Below, piece after piece: positions 21,857-30,535 of a DNA stretch of 33,106 nt. The notes under the pieces were generated by a model. That model searched no databases. It worked only from the letters and a program-made list of their open reading frames with translations, and was not told the origin of the DNA. Every line of letters starts with the position of its first letter. Positions within the stretch are counted from its first letter, which is position 1. Made by a program: the position numbers and the translations under genes. Source of the stretch: Companilactobacillus suantsaicola (GTDB lineage: Bacteria; Bacillota; Bacilli; Lactobacillales; Lactobacillaceae); assembly GCF_004745525.1 (NCBI RefSeq), contig NZ_RKLY01000028.1, forward strand, positions 1-33,106, written 5' to 3'.

Positions 21857-23941
21857 TTATTTGGCTTCAGAAATTTTAATCGTTCCATCAACCAAATCAG
21901 CTTGTAAATTCTTAACATCTAAGTGATCGAGATAAAATTCCGCAACTTTATCTCTGATTTGTTGTTCGATAACTCGACGTAATGGTCTTGCACCCATAGC
22001 TTCATCGTAGCCTTCATCGATCAACCATTCCTTAGCTTCAGGAGTTACTTTCAAAGTGATTTGCTTCTTAGCTAAGTTTGTATTGACGTCATTTAACATC
22101 AAGTCAACGATTTGATTTAAATCATCTTTTGACAAATGAGTGAATTCCACGATGCCATTGAATCGATTGAGAAATTCAGGTTTGAAGTATGGTGCTAACT
22201 TGTCCATCAGCTTTTCATCTTCAGTAGCCTTGTTGCCAAAACCAGCATTAGATGTAGCGATAATAATTGTATTCTTGAAATCGACAACGTTACCTTGACC
22301 ATCAGTCAAACGTCCATCATCCATTACTTGTAAAAGCAAAGTTAGAACTTGTGGATTGGCTTTTTCAATTTCATCTAATAAAACGATGGAATATGGATTA
22401 CGACGAACCTTTTCCGTCAAAGTATTCCCATTGTCTTCATAACCAACATATCCAGCTGAAGTACCGATCAATTTGGATACAGCTGTTAGATCAGAATACT
22501 CACTCATATCCAAACGAACGATGGCATCTTTTCTGCCAAACATGTCTTTAGCTAATTGTTTTACTAGTTCGGTTTTACCGACACCAGTTGGTCCGACGAA
22601 TAAGAAACTACCGATTGGGCGATTGCCGTCATCAAAGCCAGCCCGATTACGACGAATAGCCCGAACAACCATATCGACCGCTTCGTTTTGACCAATAACC
22701 TTACTCTTTAATCTCTGTCCCATTGTCTTGAGACGTTCGATATCACTGGCACCCATTTGGGAAACTGGTACACCAGTCAATCTTTGAACGGATTGAGCAA
22801 TGTCATTGATTTTAGCAACCGGTTCATCAGGATTTTCATCCCCATGGTTGAGTTTTGCTTGAACTTCTTCAATGTGTTTCTTTAATGTGGCTGCTTTTTC
22901 GTAATCTTCTTTTTGAGCAGCGGCTTCCTTATCTTTTTCTGATTGTTTCAAATCCTTTTCCAGACTAACTTTATCAGTTACCGGATTCTTTGCGGCCAAG
23001 TGAGCAGCCGTCATATCGATCAGGTCAATTGCTTTGTCCGGCAATGATCTTTGCGGAATGTATTGAACTGAATAATCCACCGCAGCCTTTAAAACATCGT
23101 CTGGTAATTTGACATGGTGATGATTTTCATATGCTTTACGCAACCCTTTCAAGATTGCCAAAGTTGCTTCCTTGCTTGGTTCATTGATGGTTACATCATT
23201 GAATCTTCTAGCTAAAGCGGCATCTTTCATAATGGTATTACGATACTCATCTTGAGTTGTCGCACCAATAATTGAAATTTCACCACGGCTCAAAGCTGGC
23301 TTGATAATATCAGCTAAACCCTTACTACCAGAATCTGAACCTGATGATCCGGCACCAATGATTTGGTGAATCTCATCAAAGAAGAGAATTACGTTACCGG
23401 CTTTTTTAACTTCTTTCAACAAGTTTTGAATATTTTCTTCAAAGGAACCACGATATTGTGTCCCGGCTTCAAGTGAAGAAAGGTCAATTGAAATAATTTG
23501 TTTATCCTTGATGGCTTCAGGTACGTCGCCTTTGACGATTGCTTGAGCTAAACCTTCGACTACCGCAGTCTTACCAACACCAGCGTCACCTACTAATATT
23601 GGATTGTTCTTGGTTCTCCGACTTAAAACTTCGGCTGTTTCTTGAATTTCTTTATCACGACCAATAACCGGATCAAGTAAGTTGTCTTGAGCTTCCTTAG
23701 TCAAATTACGACCGAGTTTTTCTAAAATAGTACCCTTTTTATCTTTAGTATTTTCTGTAATTGGAATATTTTGTCCTATTGTTCTTGCCTCTTGATATTT
23801 TGCTAATTCTTCTGGAGTCAACTCATGACCGTTCACATAATATTTAGCCCGTGAATTGCCATTTTGTTGATTCATTAAACTTCTGAAAATGTCGTCCATA
23901 TTATCGTTAAATGGATCGTTGTCCCAAAATGATCTTGCCAT
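21857..23941 (-). CDS. clpL: ClpL-type HSP100 disaggregase ATPase
   Basis: Cytosolic class I Clp/Hsp100 ATPase of 694 aa that unfolds and disaggregates proteins during heat and other stress. The N-terminus (1-75, rich in Asn, Asp and Gln) has neither the ClpC/ClpB N-domain nor the ClpE zinc finger. AAA1: Walker A GDAGVGKT (118-125), Walker B FFDEIH. A short coiled-coil middle domain with a UVR-like [18 protein letters not shown] spans about 325-370. AAA2: Walker A GPTGVGKT (450-457), Walker [12 protein letters not shown] see no ClpP-binding IGF tripeptide, in line with ClpL acting without ClpP. ATG 23941 has GAGGAGGG upstream. It is second gene after a small HTH regulator, 12 nt apart. Confidence 0.93.
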   Translation of the reverse strand: MARSFWDNDPFNDNMDDIFRSLMNQQNGNSRAKYYVNGHELTPEELAKYQEARTIGQNIPITENTKDKKGTILEKLGRNLTKEAQDNLLDPVIGRDKEIQETAEVLSRRTKNNPILVGDAGVGKTAVVEGLAQAIVKGDVPEAIKDKQIISIDLSSLEAGTQYRGSFEENIQNLLKEVKKAGNVILFFDEIHQIIGAGSSGSDSGSKGLADIIKPALSRGEISIIGATTQDEYRNTIMKDAALARRFNDVTINEPSKEATLAILKGLRKAYENHHHVKLPDDVLKAAVDYSVQYIPQRSLPDKAIDLIDMTAAHLAAKNPVTDKVSLEKDLKQSEKDKEAAAQKEDYEKAATLKKHIEEVQAKLNHGDENPDEPVAKINDIAQSVQRLTGVPVSQMGASDIERLKTMGQRLKSKVIGQNEAVDMVVRAIRRNRAGFDDGNRPIGSFLFVGPTGVGKTELVKQLAKDMFGRKDAIVRLDMSEYSDLTAVSKLIGTSAGYVGYEDNGNTLTEKVRRNPYSIVLLDEIEKANPQVLTLLLQVMDDGRLTDGQGNVVDFKNTIIIATSNAGFGNKATEDEKLMDKLAPYFKPEFLNRFNGIVEFTHLSKDDLNQIVDLMLNDVNTNLAKKQITLKVTPEAKEWLIDEGYDEAMGARPLRRVIEQQIRDKVAEFYLDHLDVKNLQADLVDGTIKISEAK

Positions 23942-23953
23942 ATAAAGCCCTCC

Positions 23954-24175
23954 TCATTTTAGATAATGCAACTCCAATTCACGCAGAACTTTCCACATTT
24001 CCGTATCCTGCGCTTTGGCAATTGCTTCTATATCGCGCAAATTAAGTGATGTGGCGGAGGATTGTTTCTTATTAAAAGATTTATGCAGAGTCGTATAACC
24101 ATACCCGCTTTTCTTCGAGATTACATAAATCGTTAAATGATTGTCTTCCAAGTATGATTTGATATCTATTTGCAT
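23954..24175 (-). CDS. Small HTH regulator preceding clpL
   Basis: A 73-residue DNA-binding protein consisting of little more than one helix-turn-helix of Xre/Cro type: LEDNHLTIYVISKKSGYGYTT forms the first helices and the turn, followed by LHKSFNKK and LNLRDIEAIAKAQD. ATG 24175 has GGAGG 8 nt upstream; a longer in-frame reading from 24238 would run through the operator and lacks a ribosome binding site. It is co-transcribed with clpL, and its promoter is embedded in tandem dyad repeats, so it probably represses itself and clpL. Typical lactobacillus clpL genes are under CtsR; I find no CtsR heptads here. Confidence 0.78.
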   Translation of the reverse strand: MQIDIKSYLEDNHLTIYVISKKSGYGYTTLHKSFNKKQSSATSLNLRDIEAIAKAQDTEMWKVLRELELHYLK

Positions 24176-24190
24176 ATCTCTTACCTCCAC

Positions 24191-24257
24191 AACTATATTA
24201 TAGCACGTTTGTGATATAACACAAATGTGAAGTATCACAATTGTGAAATAAAAACGG
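24191..24257 (-). promoter_or_regulatory. Tandem operator and promoter of the HTH-clpL operon
   Basis: Three 16-bp units begin TGTGA at 24210, 24226 and 24242. Units 1 and 2 are dyads of the form TGTG-N6-CACA (TGTGATATAACACA and TGTGAAGTATCACA); unit 3 keeps only the left half. The junction of units 2 and 3 makes another palindrome, TCACAATTGTGA (24235-24246). On the minus strand TTGTGT, a 16-nt spacer and TATAAT form the promoter, with the -35 box inside unit 1. A regulator bound to adjacent units would cover it. Confidence 0.7.
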
Positions 24258-24315
24258 TTTCTAATTTCTTATGCGTCAACAATTTGTTAGAATGAAAATA
24301 CAATGAGGTGATTTT

Positions 24316-26031
24316 ATGAAACTTTTGAGCACCCTAAACCGTTTAAACCAAGTTTATGATCAACTTGATTTATTGAATTTTCGCGCCCATACCAATTTAC
24401 CATTAACATTCAACAAGGAAGATAGTAAGGAATTACTCCCTAAAAATAAACGACTCAATTTCAGTTATTCGTATCTAAACAAGGAAAAAACACGCTTAAC
24501 TAATTTATTATTGAACCAAGTAATTGATTTTCGTGCCCCGGAATTTGAATACGACAAAATGATTCATCCCCAGATGATTGACAAAGCTTTGAAACTGAAA
24601 AATATTGATCAAAATCACACCAAGCAGCATTTGACTCGACCTTCGAGAAATCGGAAAATCAATAAACTTAAACAGTTGATCGAAAAAATTGAGGATGAAA
24701 ATCTAAATTTGTGTCACGGTTATCTGAACCAAATTTATGTCATTTTATTGATTCACCAACTTTTGCCATTAGAGATTCGCAAAGCTCCCTATCAAGCTGG
24801 AGAACTGTTGCAAGATAACGATTTTCGAACTAAATTACTGCAATTCGATTATGACCGCTATTTGTATCAAGAATTCAAACCTGAAAACTACCTTCGCTTT
24901 CTGATTTACAATCACATTCATCGAATGCCCGACTATATCCGCTCATTTGATGCTCGTGATCTCTTTCCAGAAGCAGCTGAATGCGGTTTTTCAGGTATCG
25001 CTTATGAAATATCGATTGACAATGTAAAGGAGTGCTACGTGACTTTTAAGGGCACTGAGGTCAATGTCGACTACACAGAAACATCTCGAAGTAAGCGTTT
25101 TGAAAAAGCAATTCTTGAAACTTATAAAGATTGGGATTACAACGTCAACGCTATTTTAATTGGAAACGACAAAAGTCTGGATCAATTGTACGTTGCTCAA
25201 GACTTCATGCGTTTTATCGAAACTAAAATTGCTCCCGATTCATTGATCTACGGAATTGGACACTCACTTGGTGGTCATTTCGTGCAGACTTTGCAATTAA
25301 TGGATAATTATTTTGATGCCGGCTATACTTTAAATTCAGCTCCTTTAAATTTAAAACTAGTTCAACGAGTCAAACCAACTTTATTTAGCGAAGATGTGTG
25401 GAAAAAATTATTTACTTTAACCGATGATAAAGATGATATGAAAACTTTGACCCCAGAATTAAGACGTCAGATCAATCATCTCTTACCACATGATTATTCT
25501 GAAATTATCAATGAGAGTTTTGAACAAGACATGACTCAAGTCTTTTACGAACTTCCCTTCACGATTTGGATCGGTCAAAAGTGGGAATACAATCTCAGCA
25601 ACTGGAAATATCCGGTTGAAAAACATCCCCGAGCTTATTTAAACAGTTCTGAGATTCACGCCTATCAAAACTTTTTTGAACAATTATTTGCCTATCTATC
25701 AAGCTCCGGCAGCAGTACACAAGTGGTCCGCAATACTTTGAGTTTCGTTAGATTACGGACAAAATTGTTGCGTGAAAACATTAATGATCCTTTAACCGCC
25801 AAAACTTTTTACGACTTTGCCAACTATCTATATCAATCAGGCGGCTTCAAAGATCAACCACAAAAAGTCAGCCAAGAATTCATTGAGCAAAACAATTCTG
25901 TTATCCGAGGATCACTACGGGAATGGCCATTTTTGAAGAGTATCAATACTGATATGTTCAAGCTGGCAACTTATTTCCACGTTATTGACGGTGCTAAACA
26001 TTTCCTCAATCGAACTCCAAATAAACTTTAG
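24316..26031 (+). CDS. Large uncharacterised hydrolase with GHSLG lipase motif
   Basis: A 571-aa cytosolic protein (no signal peptide, no membrane span). The N-terminal 200 residues are charged and mostly helical (KNKRLNFSYSYLNKEKTRLTN, KLKQLIEKIEDENL) without a recognised domain. The middle is an alpha/beta hydrolase of class-3-lipase type: CYVTFKGTEVNVDYTE is the strand and oxyanion segment, and YGIGHSLGGHF holds the nucleophile Ser317. The catalytic Asp and His are not certain; Asp346-435 and the late His residues are candidates. ATG 24316 has TGAGGTGAT upstream. It diverges from the HTH-clpL operon and ends at type B copy 2. Esterase or lipase activity is inferred from one motif. Confidence 0.7.
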   Translation: MKLLSTLNRLNQVYDQLDLLNFRAHTNLPLTFNKEDSKELLPKNKRLNFSYSYLNKEKTRLTNLLLNQVIDFRAPEFEYDKMIHPQMIDKALKLKNIDQNHTKQHLTRPSRNRKINKLKQLIEKIEDENLNLCHGYLNQIYVILLIHQLLPLEIRKAPYQAGELLQDNDFRTKLLQFDYDRYLYQEFKPENYLRFLIYNHIHRMPDYIRSFDARDLFPEAAECGFSGIAYEISIDNVKECYVTFKGTEVNVDYTETSRSKRFEKAILETYKDWDYNVNAILIGNDKSLDQLYVAQDFMRFIETKIAPDSLIYGIGHSLGGHFVQTLQLMDNYFDAGYTLNSAPLNLKLVQRVKPTLFSEDVWKKLFTLTDDKDDMKTLTPELRRQINHLLPHDYSEIINESFEQDMTQVFYELPFTIWIGQKWEYNLSNWKYPVEKHPRAYLNSSEIHAYQNFFEQLFAYLSSSGSSTQVVRNTLSFVRLRTKLLRENINDPLTAKTFYDFANYLYQSGGFKDQPQKVSQEFIEQNNSVIRGSLREWPFLKSINTDMFKLATYFHVIDGAKHFLNRTPNKL

Positions 26032-26039
26032 CTTAAAGA

Positions 26040-26163
26040 GAGTGAAACAAGCCCGCTTAGACTCAGACAGATAGCCTAATTCCACGAATTGCACGCCGAT
26101 CTTGCGTGTGATTTGGGGAATGTAGCTATATGGCTGAGTCTGGCTTGTGTAACTCGTTTCAAC
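26040..26163 (+). repeat. Type B structured element, copy 2
   Basis: Starts 8 nt after the hydrolase stop. GAGT (26040-26043) pairs with ACTC (26152-26155); then CAAGCC/GGCTTG (26048-26053/26142-26147), AGACTCAG/CTGAGTCT (26059-26066/26134-26141), ATAGC/GCTAT (26071-26075/26124-26128), AATTCC/GGAAT and the apical GAATTGCACGC/GCGTGTGATT. It ends CTTGTGTAACTCGTTTCAA, identical in copy 1. Helix sequences differ from copy 1 yet remain paired. A perfect terminator hairpin starts 7 nt later. Confidence 0.7.
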
Positions 26164-26170
26164 TTAAAAC

Positions 26171-26213
26171 AAATAAGCCCAGGTAATCAAAGTGCGATTA
26201 CCTGGGCTTATTT
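26171..26213. terminator. Bidirectional terminator
   Basis: Perfect 18-bp stem (26171-26188 with 26196-26213), 7-nt loop. It lies between the hydrolase/type B unit and the convergent tau operon. Confidence 0.92.
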
Positions 26214-26220
26214 GCCTTAA

Positions 26221-26276
26221 TGCTCGAGAGTTGACCATGTCCCGCTCTCGTTGTTTTAGAATGTTCTATTCTATCC
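26221..26276 (-). other. Short structured spacer after tauB
   Basis: Two small dyads directly downstream of the tauB stop: CGAGAG/CTCTCG (26225-26230/26245-26250) with a 14-nt loop, and AGAAT/ATTCT near 26258-26272. They may shape the 3' end of the tau mRNA ahead of the terminator. Confidence 0.3.
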
Positions 26277-27032
26277 TTAACTATTAATCAAATTCAGTAT
26301 TTGACTCCGGAATTTATCAATTTTCTTTTCAATATCAAAGTCATCAATATTTTCAACGTCGATACCTTGAAATTGGTTGGAAAAGGTTTGGATAATTTTT
26401 TTATCATGATTATTCATAACTGCAATTCTACTGCCACAGCGAATTGCTTCATTCAAATCGTGAGTGATCATAAAAATACTAGTTTTCTCTTTTTGCCAAA
26501 TATCCAAAATCAATTGTTGCATTCTAAATCTTGTAAATGCATCTAAAGCTCCAAATGGTTCATCCATCAAGAGAAGTTCTGATTTGTTTGCTAAAACTCT
26601 AGCAATTGCGACTCTTTGCTTCATCCCCCCAGATAATTCAAAGGTTTTCGATTTTCTCTGTTCACTTAATCCGATGATGTCTAACAAATAATCAACCCGC
26701 TGGTGAATTTTTTCTGGAGAAAACCCACGAGCTTTTAAACCAAAGCCAATATTTTTTTCAACCGTAAACCAAGGGTAAAGTGACGAATTTTGAAAAACTA
26801 CCCCACGATTCCAATCCGGCTCGGTGATTTTCTGCCCACTCATCGATAAGTCCCCGTCAGCTGGTATGAACCCGGCCACTGCTTGTAAAATTGTACTTTT
26901 CCCACAACCTGATGGCCCAACCAAGACAAAAATTTCATTATCGCAGATTTCAAAATCAGTCTTATCGATTACATTTTCGGTTGTATTGGGATATTTAATC
27001 GAAAGATTATTAGCCTTAATCAGCGTTTCCAA
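26277..27032 (-). CDS. tauB: Sulfonate/taurine-type ABC importer ATPase
   Basis: Cytoplasmic ATPase of the nitrate/sulfonate/taurine (TauB/SsuB/NrtD) importer family, 251 aa. Walker A is GPSGCGKST (39-47); the signature is LSGGMKQR; Walker B is LLLMDEPFGALD; the switch His is in ITHDLNEAIRCG. The TRFRMQ after the D-loop is characteristic of this family. The start is TTG 27032 with GGTGGTG upstream, overlapping the end of tauA by 13 nt. It is last of the five-gene sulfur operon. The family call is firm; the exact substrate is set by TauA. Confidence 0.9.
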   Translation of the reverse strand: METLIKANNLSIKYPNTTENVIDKTDFEICDNEIFVLVGPSGCGKSTILQAVAGFIPADGDLSMSGQKITEPDWNRGVVFQNSSLYPWFTVEKNIGFGLKARGFSPEKIHQRVDYLLDIIGLSEQRKSKTFELSGGMKQRVAIARVLANKSELLLMDEPFGALDAFTRFRMQQLILDIWQKEKTSIFMITHDLNEAIRCGSRIAVMNNHDKKIIQTFSNQFQGIDVENIDDFDIEKKIDKFRSQILNLINS

Positions 27033-28024
27033 AATTTTTCACCACCAAATCTATAAGTAAATTTATTGAATTCTGCAAGTTTTGGCGGATAACTAATGGT
27101 TTGCTGACCATACATGAACTCCCCCGCCGTCTGCATTTCCTTAACAAATTGTCCAACTGAATCCTTATTGCCCAAATAATCAGTTGAATACTCTTGATCT
27201 AACGAAATCCAGTCTGTACCTTCCATTTGTTTATCCGCATCACTCTTACTGATACCAGTTTGTTTTGCAGCTGCCTTAACTGCCAATTGATAATTAGATT
27301 TTCTTAAATCGTGAGCCTTGGATAATACTTTGACAAATTTTTTAACATCTTCAGGACGATTCTTTAAAAACTGTTCCCTGACTAAAGTAACATTTCCCGT
27401 GGAATAGCCCCAATTAGCTAAATCTGAACTATCTAACAGCGTTTTCCCATCACTTTGTAATTGAGTCAAGGTTGGTTGCCAAGTGTATGCTGCATCGATA
27501 TTGCCTCTTTTCCAAGCAGCCACAATATTTTGTGTATCCATATCTAAAATTGTCACTTTATTTTCTAAGTGATATTTTTTTAAAGCAATCATCAAGCTGT
27601 AGTGCGATGTGGATGCGAATGGTGTAGCAATTTTCTTACCTTTCAAATCCTGGATAGACTTGATGCGTGATTTCTTTTTGACTATTAGCTGTTCATTGCT
27701 TCCACAAATTTCATTGATCCACAGTAATTTCACAGGAATTTCAGCCGTTAAAGCTACAATCCCATTAGTGTCTCCCATCGTGGCAAAATCGACTCCGCCT
27801 GACATCAAGGCTTTATTGGCATCAACTCCGGAATCAAAGGTGATGAACTGCAATTTTTGATGAGGAAATTCTTTTTGAAAGTAATTTAAATTTCTAGCTA
27901 CGGCAACATCATTAGGTGTATTTAGGATGCCTATTTTAATCTCATCGCCACTACTTTTGCCACTACTGCAAGCGGTCAAAAACAAAAACAGGGACAAAAT
28001 TAATATCAGCTTATTTTTTTTCAT
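27020..28024 (-). CDS. tauA: Taurine/sulfonate-type substrate-binding lipoprotein
   Basis: Extracytoplasmic solute-binding protein, 334 aa, of the TauA/SsuA (NMT1-like) family. The lipoprotein signal LFLTACSS puts the lipidated Cys at 19. ATPFASTSHYSLMIALKKY and NIVAAWKRGNIDAAYTWQPTL are the ligand-site and hinge segments that in TauA contact the sulfonate. This sequence looks closer to TauA than to SsuA. ATG 28024 shares its A with the tauC stop (TGATG). No taurine dioxygenase is near and such organisms are fermentative, so the real ligand may be another small sulfonate or organosulfur compound. Confidence 0.85.
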   Translation of the reverse strand: MKKNKLILILSLFLFLTACSSGKSSGDEIKIGILNTPNDVAVARNLNYFQKEFPHQKLQFITFDSGVDANKALMSGGVDFATMGDTNGIVALTAEIPVKLLWINEICGSNEQLIVKKKSRIKSIQDLKGKKIATPFASTSHYSLMIALKKYHLENKVTILDMDTQNIVAAWKRGNIDAAYTWQPTLTQLQSDGKTLLDSSDLANWGYSTGNVTLVREQFLKNRPEDVKKFVKVLSKAHDLRKSNYQLAVKAAAKQTGISKSDADKQMEGTDWISLDQEYSTDYLGNKDSVGQFVKEMQTAGEFMYGQQTISYPPKLAEFNKFTYRFGGEKFWKR

Positions 28025-28785
28025 CAGCTTTTACCTTTCCAAAAAATCCACTTTTGTTCAATTTTTTGCAAAATAAAATCTAATAACAATCCTAAGCCAC
28101 CTAAAATGAAAATCCCTAAAAACATCACACTACTCTTCAAATACTTCGAAGCATCAATGACCATCCAGCCAATTCCCGAAGTCGAAGCCACCATTTCAGC
28201 AGCTACCAACGTTGAAAAAGATACTCCCATGGCGGTTCTGATTCCGGTAAATATATCTGGCAATGCTCCAGGAAAAATTACCCATTTGAAAACTGACCAC
28301 TTGTTGGCCCCTAAAGATTTTGCACTCAAAATATAATCACTATTGATGTGTTTGACCCCTTCAACACAGGCTAAATAAATTGGTGCAAAAGCTGCTAAAT
28401 AAAGTAAAACAATTTTGGAAGTTTCACCGATTCCTAGCCACAAAATTAAAATCGTGTAGTATGCCAGTGGTGGAATTGGACGATAAAACTGAATCAAGGA
28501 ATCAACGATGGCATTGAAAGTTTCTGACATTCCAGACAATAATCCTAACGGAACTGCCGTCAGAATTGCCAAAACTATCGCCGAAAATAACCTAAACAAC
28601 GTAATTCCTAAATGTTCCCAGAAAGGAATATTGTTGTACCCGTGGGTAATAATACCAACGAAAGTTTTAAAGACTTCCTGTGGGGATGGAAATAGGATGG
28701 GGGATACCCATCCTGCATTAGTCACTATAAACCAGATAATTAATATGAAAGTCCAAACAGAAATAGTTAGTGACCTTTTTTTCAT
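28024..28785 (-). CDS. tauC: Sulfonate/taurine-type ABC permease
   Basis: Membrane subunit of the TauABC-like importer, about 253 aa with six helices. It has the binding-protein-dependent permease EAA-like loop AKSLGANKWSVFKWVIFPGA, with conserved Gly, and GIGWMVIDASKYLKSSVMFLG, typical of TauC/SsuC. ATG 28785 is preferred because TAGGAG lies 8 nt upstream; the GTG at 28791 would be only 2 nt from it. The gene lies 17 nt after the reductase stop and joins tauA by TGATG, so it is translated as part of the operon. Confidence 0.88.
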   Translation of the reverse strand: MKKRSLTISVWTFILIIWFIVTNAGWVSPILFPSPQEVFKTFVGIITHGYNNIPFWEHLGITLFRLFSAIVLAILTAVPLGLLSGMSETFNAIVDSLIQFYRPIPPLAYYTILILWLGIGETSKIVLLYLAAFAPIYLACVEGVKHINSDYILSAKSLGANKWSVFKWVIFPGALPDIFTGIRTAMGVSFSTLVAAEMVASTSGIGWMVIDASKYLKSSVMFLGIFILGGLGLLLDFILQKIEQKWIFWKGKS

Positions 28786-28802
28786 TTCCACAACTCCTAT
28801 TT

Positions 28803-30509
28803 TTACAAGAGATCGAAACGATAACCATTCACAATTGGTTTGCGATCAGTTGTTTGATCTTTAAAGTATTCGTATTCACAAATTTCTAGATATGATCCAC
28901 TAATGTTATAAACATTACTGTAACCACGATTATTTAAAGCACGTACCATATTGTAACTACGTTGACCTGATAAACAGTGCACATATACTGGTTTGTCGGT
29001 TGGAATTTCATCCAGACGTTCTCTAAACTGGCTCAATGGGATATTGACTGCACCATTAATATGGCTTTCTGCATATTCTTGTGGTTCACGAGCATCAACA
29101 ATGAAGGCACCATTTTCAACTAATTGACGAACGTCACGAGCTTGGACTTCTTTGTATTCATCATTTAAAATGTTTTCAGCTACAAGACTTGCCATGTTAA
29201 CAGCATTCTTAGCTGTACTAAACCAAGGAGAGTAGCAAAGTTCTAAGTGAGTTAAATCAGAAATATTTCCATGCATTGAAATCATCGTTGCTACAATATC
29301 CATTTGTTTGTCGACATCTGATTTGCCTAAAGCTTGTCCCCCCAGAAGTTCTCCATTTGGATATCCAAAAATCAATTTAACGTGCAATGGCGTAGCATTT
29401 GGCATCAAACCAACTCTACTCTTAGGAATAACTGTTGCTACACGATAGTCGATTCCATTTTTAACACATTCCTTTTCCGTTAAACCAGTAGAAGCAATAT
29501 TCAAATCAAAAATATGAATGGCTTGTGAGCCGATTACACCAGGATTTTTTGTAGTTCTGCCATACATGTGATCAATCGCATCACGAGCTTGCATCTGTGC
29601 TGGGAAGGCTAAAGCCAATCTAGTTTTCTTGCGAGTTAACATATTACTTACTTCAATTGCATCCCCCACAGCATAAACGTTAGGAATACTTGTTTCATAG
29701 TGATGATCAACTTGAATTCCACCAGTTAGGCCAATCTTACAGCCAATCTTTTCAGCCAATTTGGTTGATGGTTTAACACCGATGGCAACGATAACCATTT
29801 GAACTTTAACTTCTTTTCCAGATCCTAACTTGATACTATCATCTGTGATTTCTGCTAGGCCGTCACCTAAAACTACATTTACCCCGTGGTCGAAAAGTTC
29901 TTTATGAACGATTTGAGCAAAATCTTCATCAACCGTAGCCAACACATGATCTGCCGCTTCAACTAATGAAACATTTTTACCAGCGGAAGCTAAGTTTTCA
30001 CAAACTTCGAGTCCGATGAAGCCACCACCGATAACCGCAATATCAGTAACATTGTTATCATCAATATAGCCTTGAATACGTTTAATATCGACTACGTTTC
30101 TAACTGAAAAGACATTTCCACGTTCAATTCCCACGATGCTCTTTGGCATAATTGGATCGGCACCTGGGGAAAGAATTAATTCATCATATTCAACTTCTTT
30201 GACATCACCTGAATTAGTATCTTTAACGTCAACAACTTTTTTATCTGTATCAACATTGATGACTTCAGAATTAACTTGAGCATCAATATTATATTGGTGT
30301 TTGAATTGCTCAGGATTCATCAAGACAATATCGTCAGCGTTTGGAATCATTCCGCTCAAATGATATGGCAATGAACAATTTGAAAATGAAACGTTAGGTC
30401 CCTTTTCAAACATAGTAATATCAGCAAATTCGTCTAATCTACGTGCTCTGGCGGCAGCTGATGCTCCTCCAGCTACTCCACCTACTACAACGATTTTTTT
30501 ATTTTCCAT
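28803..30509 (-). CDS. cdr: CoA-disulfide reductase fused to rhodanese (CoADR-RHD)
   Basis: Cytosolic FAD- and CoA-dependent pyridine-nucleotide-disulfide reductase joined to a C-terminal rhodanese; characterised relatives reduce CoA persulfide or polysulfide to H2S. The N-terminal FAD fold is VVVGGVAGGASAAARARR. The single redox Cys, in FSNCSLPYH (Cys46 if counted from the first ATG), is the CoADR active site. The NADH fold is VIGGGFIGLEVCENL; a second FAD motif is NVYAVGDAIE. The rhodanese domain (about 465-545) has its persulfide-carrying Cys513 in VHCLSGQRS. ATG 30509 is at better spacing to GAGGG than the adjacent ATG at 30512. It is second gene of the sulfur operon, 26 nt after yeeE. 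Confidence 0.92.
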   Translation of the reverse strand: MENKKIVVVGGVAGGASAAARARRLDEFADITMFEKGPNVSFSNCSLPYHLSGMIPNADDIVLMNPEQFKHQYNIDAQVNSEVINVDTDKKVVDVKDTNSGDVKEVEYDELILSPGADPIMPKSIVGIERGNVFSVRNVVDIKRIQGYIDDNNVTDIAVIGGGFIGLEVCENLASAGKNVSLVEAADHVLATVDEDFAQIVHKELFDHGVNVVLGDGLAEITDDSIKLGSGKEVKVQMVIVAIGVKPSTKLAEKIGCKIGLTGGIQVDHHYETSIPNVYAVGDAIEVSNMLTRKKTRLALAFPAQMQARDAIDHMYGRTTKNPGVIGSQAIHIFDLNIASTGLTEKECVKNGIDYRVATVIPKSRVGLMPNATPLHVKLIFGYPNGELLGGQALGKSDVDKQMDIVATMISMHGNISDLTHLELCYSPWFSTAKNAVNMASLVAENILNDEYKEVQARDVRQLVENGAFIVDAREPQEYAESHINGAVNIPLSQFRERLDEIPTDKPVYVHCLSGQRSYNMVRALNNRGYSNVYNISGSYLEICEYEYFKDQTTDRKPIVNGYRFDLL

Positions 30510-30535
30510 CATATATCCCTCACTTAAAATTTATA

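Noticed and set aside
21646-21879. Plus-strand 77-codon frame after the GNAT gene
   Set aside because: It runs through type B copy 1, the terminator and into clpL on the opposite strand; no ribosome binding site.
21857-23941. Calling the Clp ATPase ClpC, ClpB or ClpE
   Set aside because: It lacks the ClpC/ClpB N-domain repeats, the long ClpB middle domain and the ClpE zinc finger; its length and N-terminus fit ClpL.
24180-24316. CtsR or CIRCE control of clpL
   Set aside because: No GGTCAAA tandem heptads and no TTAGCACTC-N9-GAGTGCTAA are present; the only repeats are the TGTGA units.
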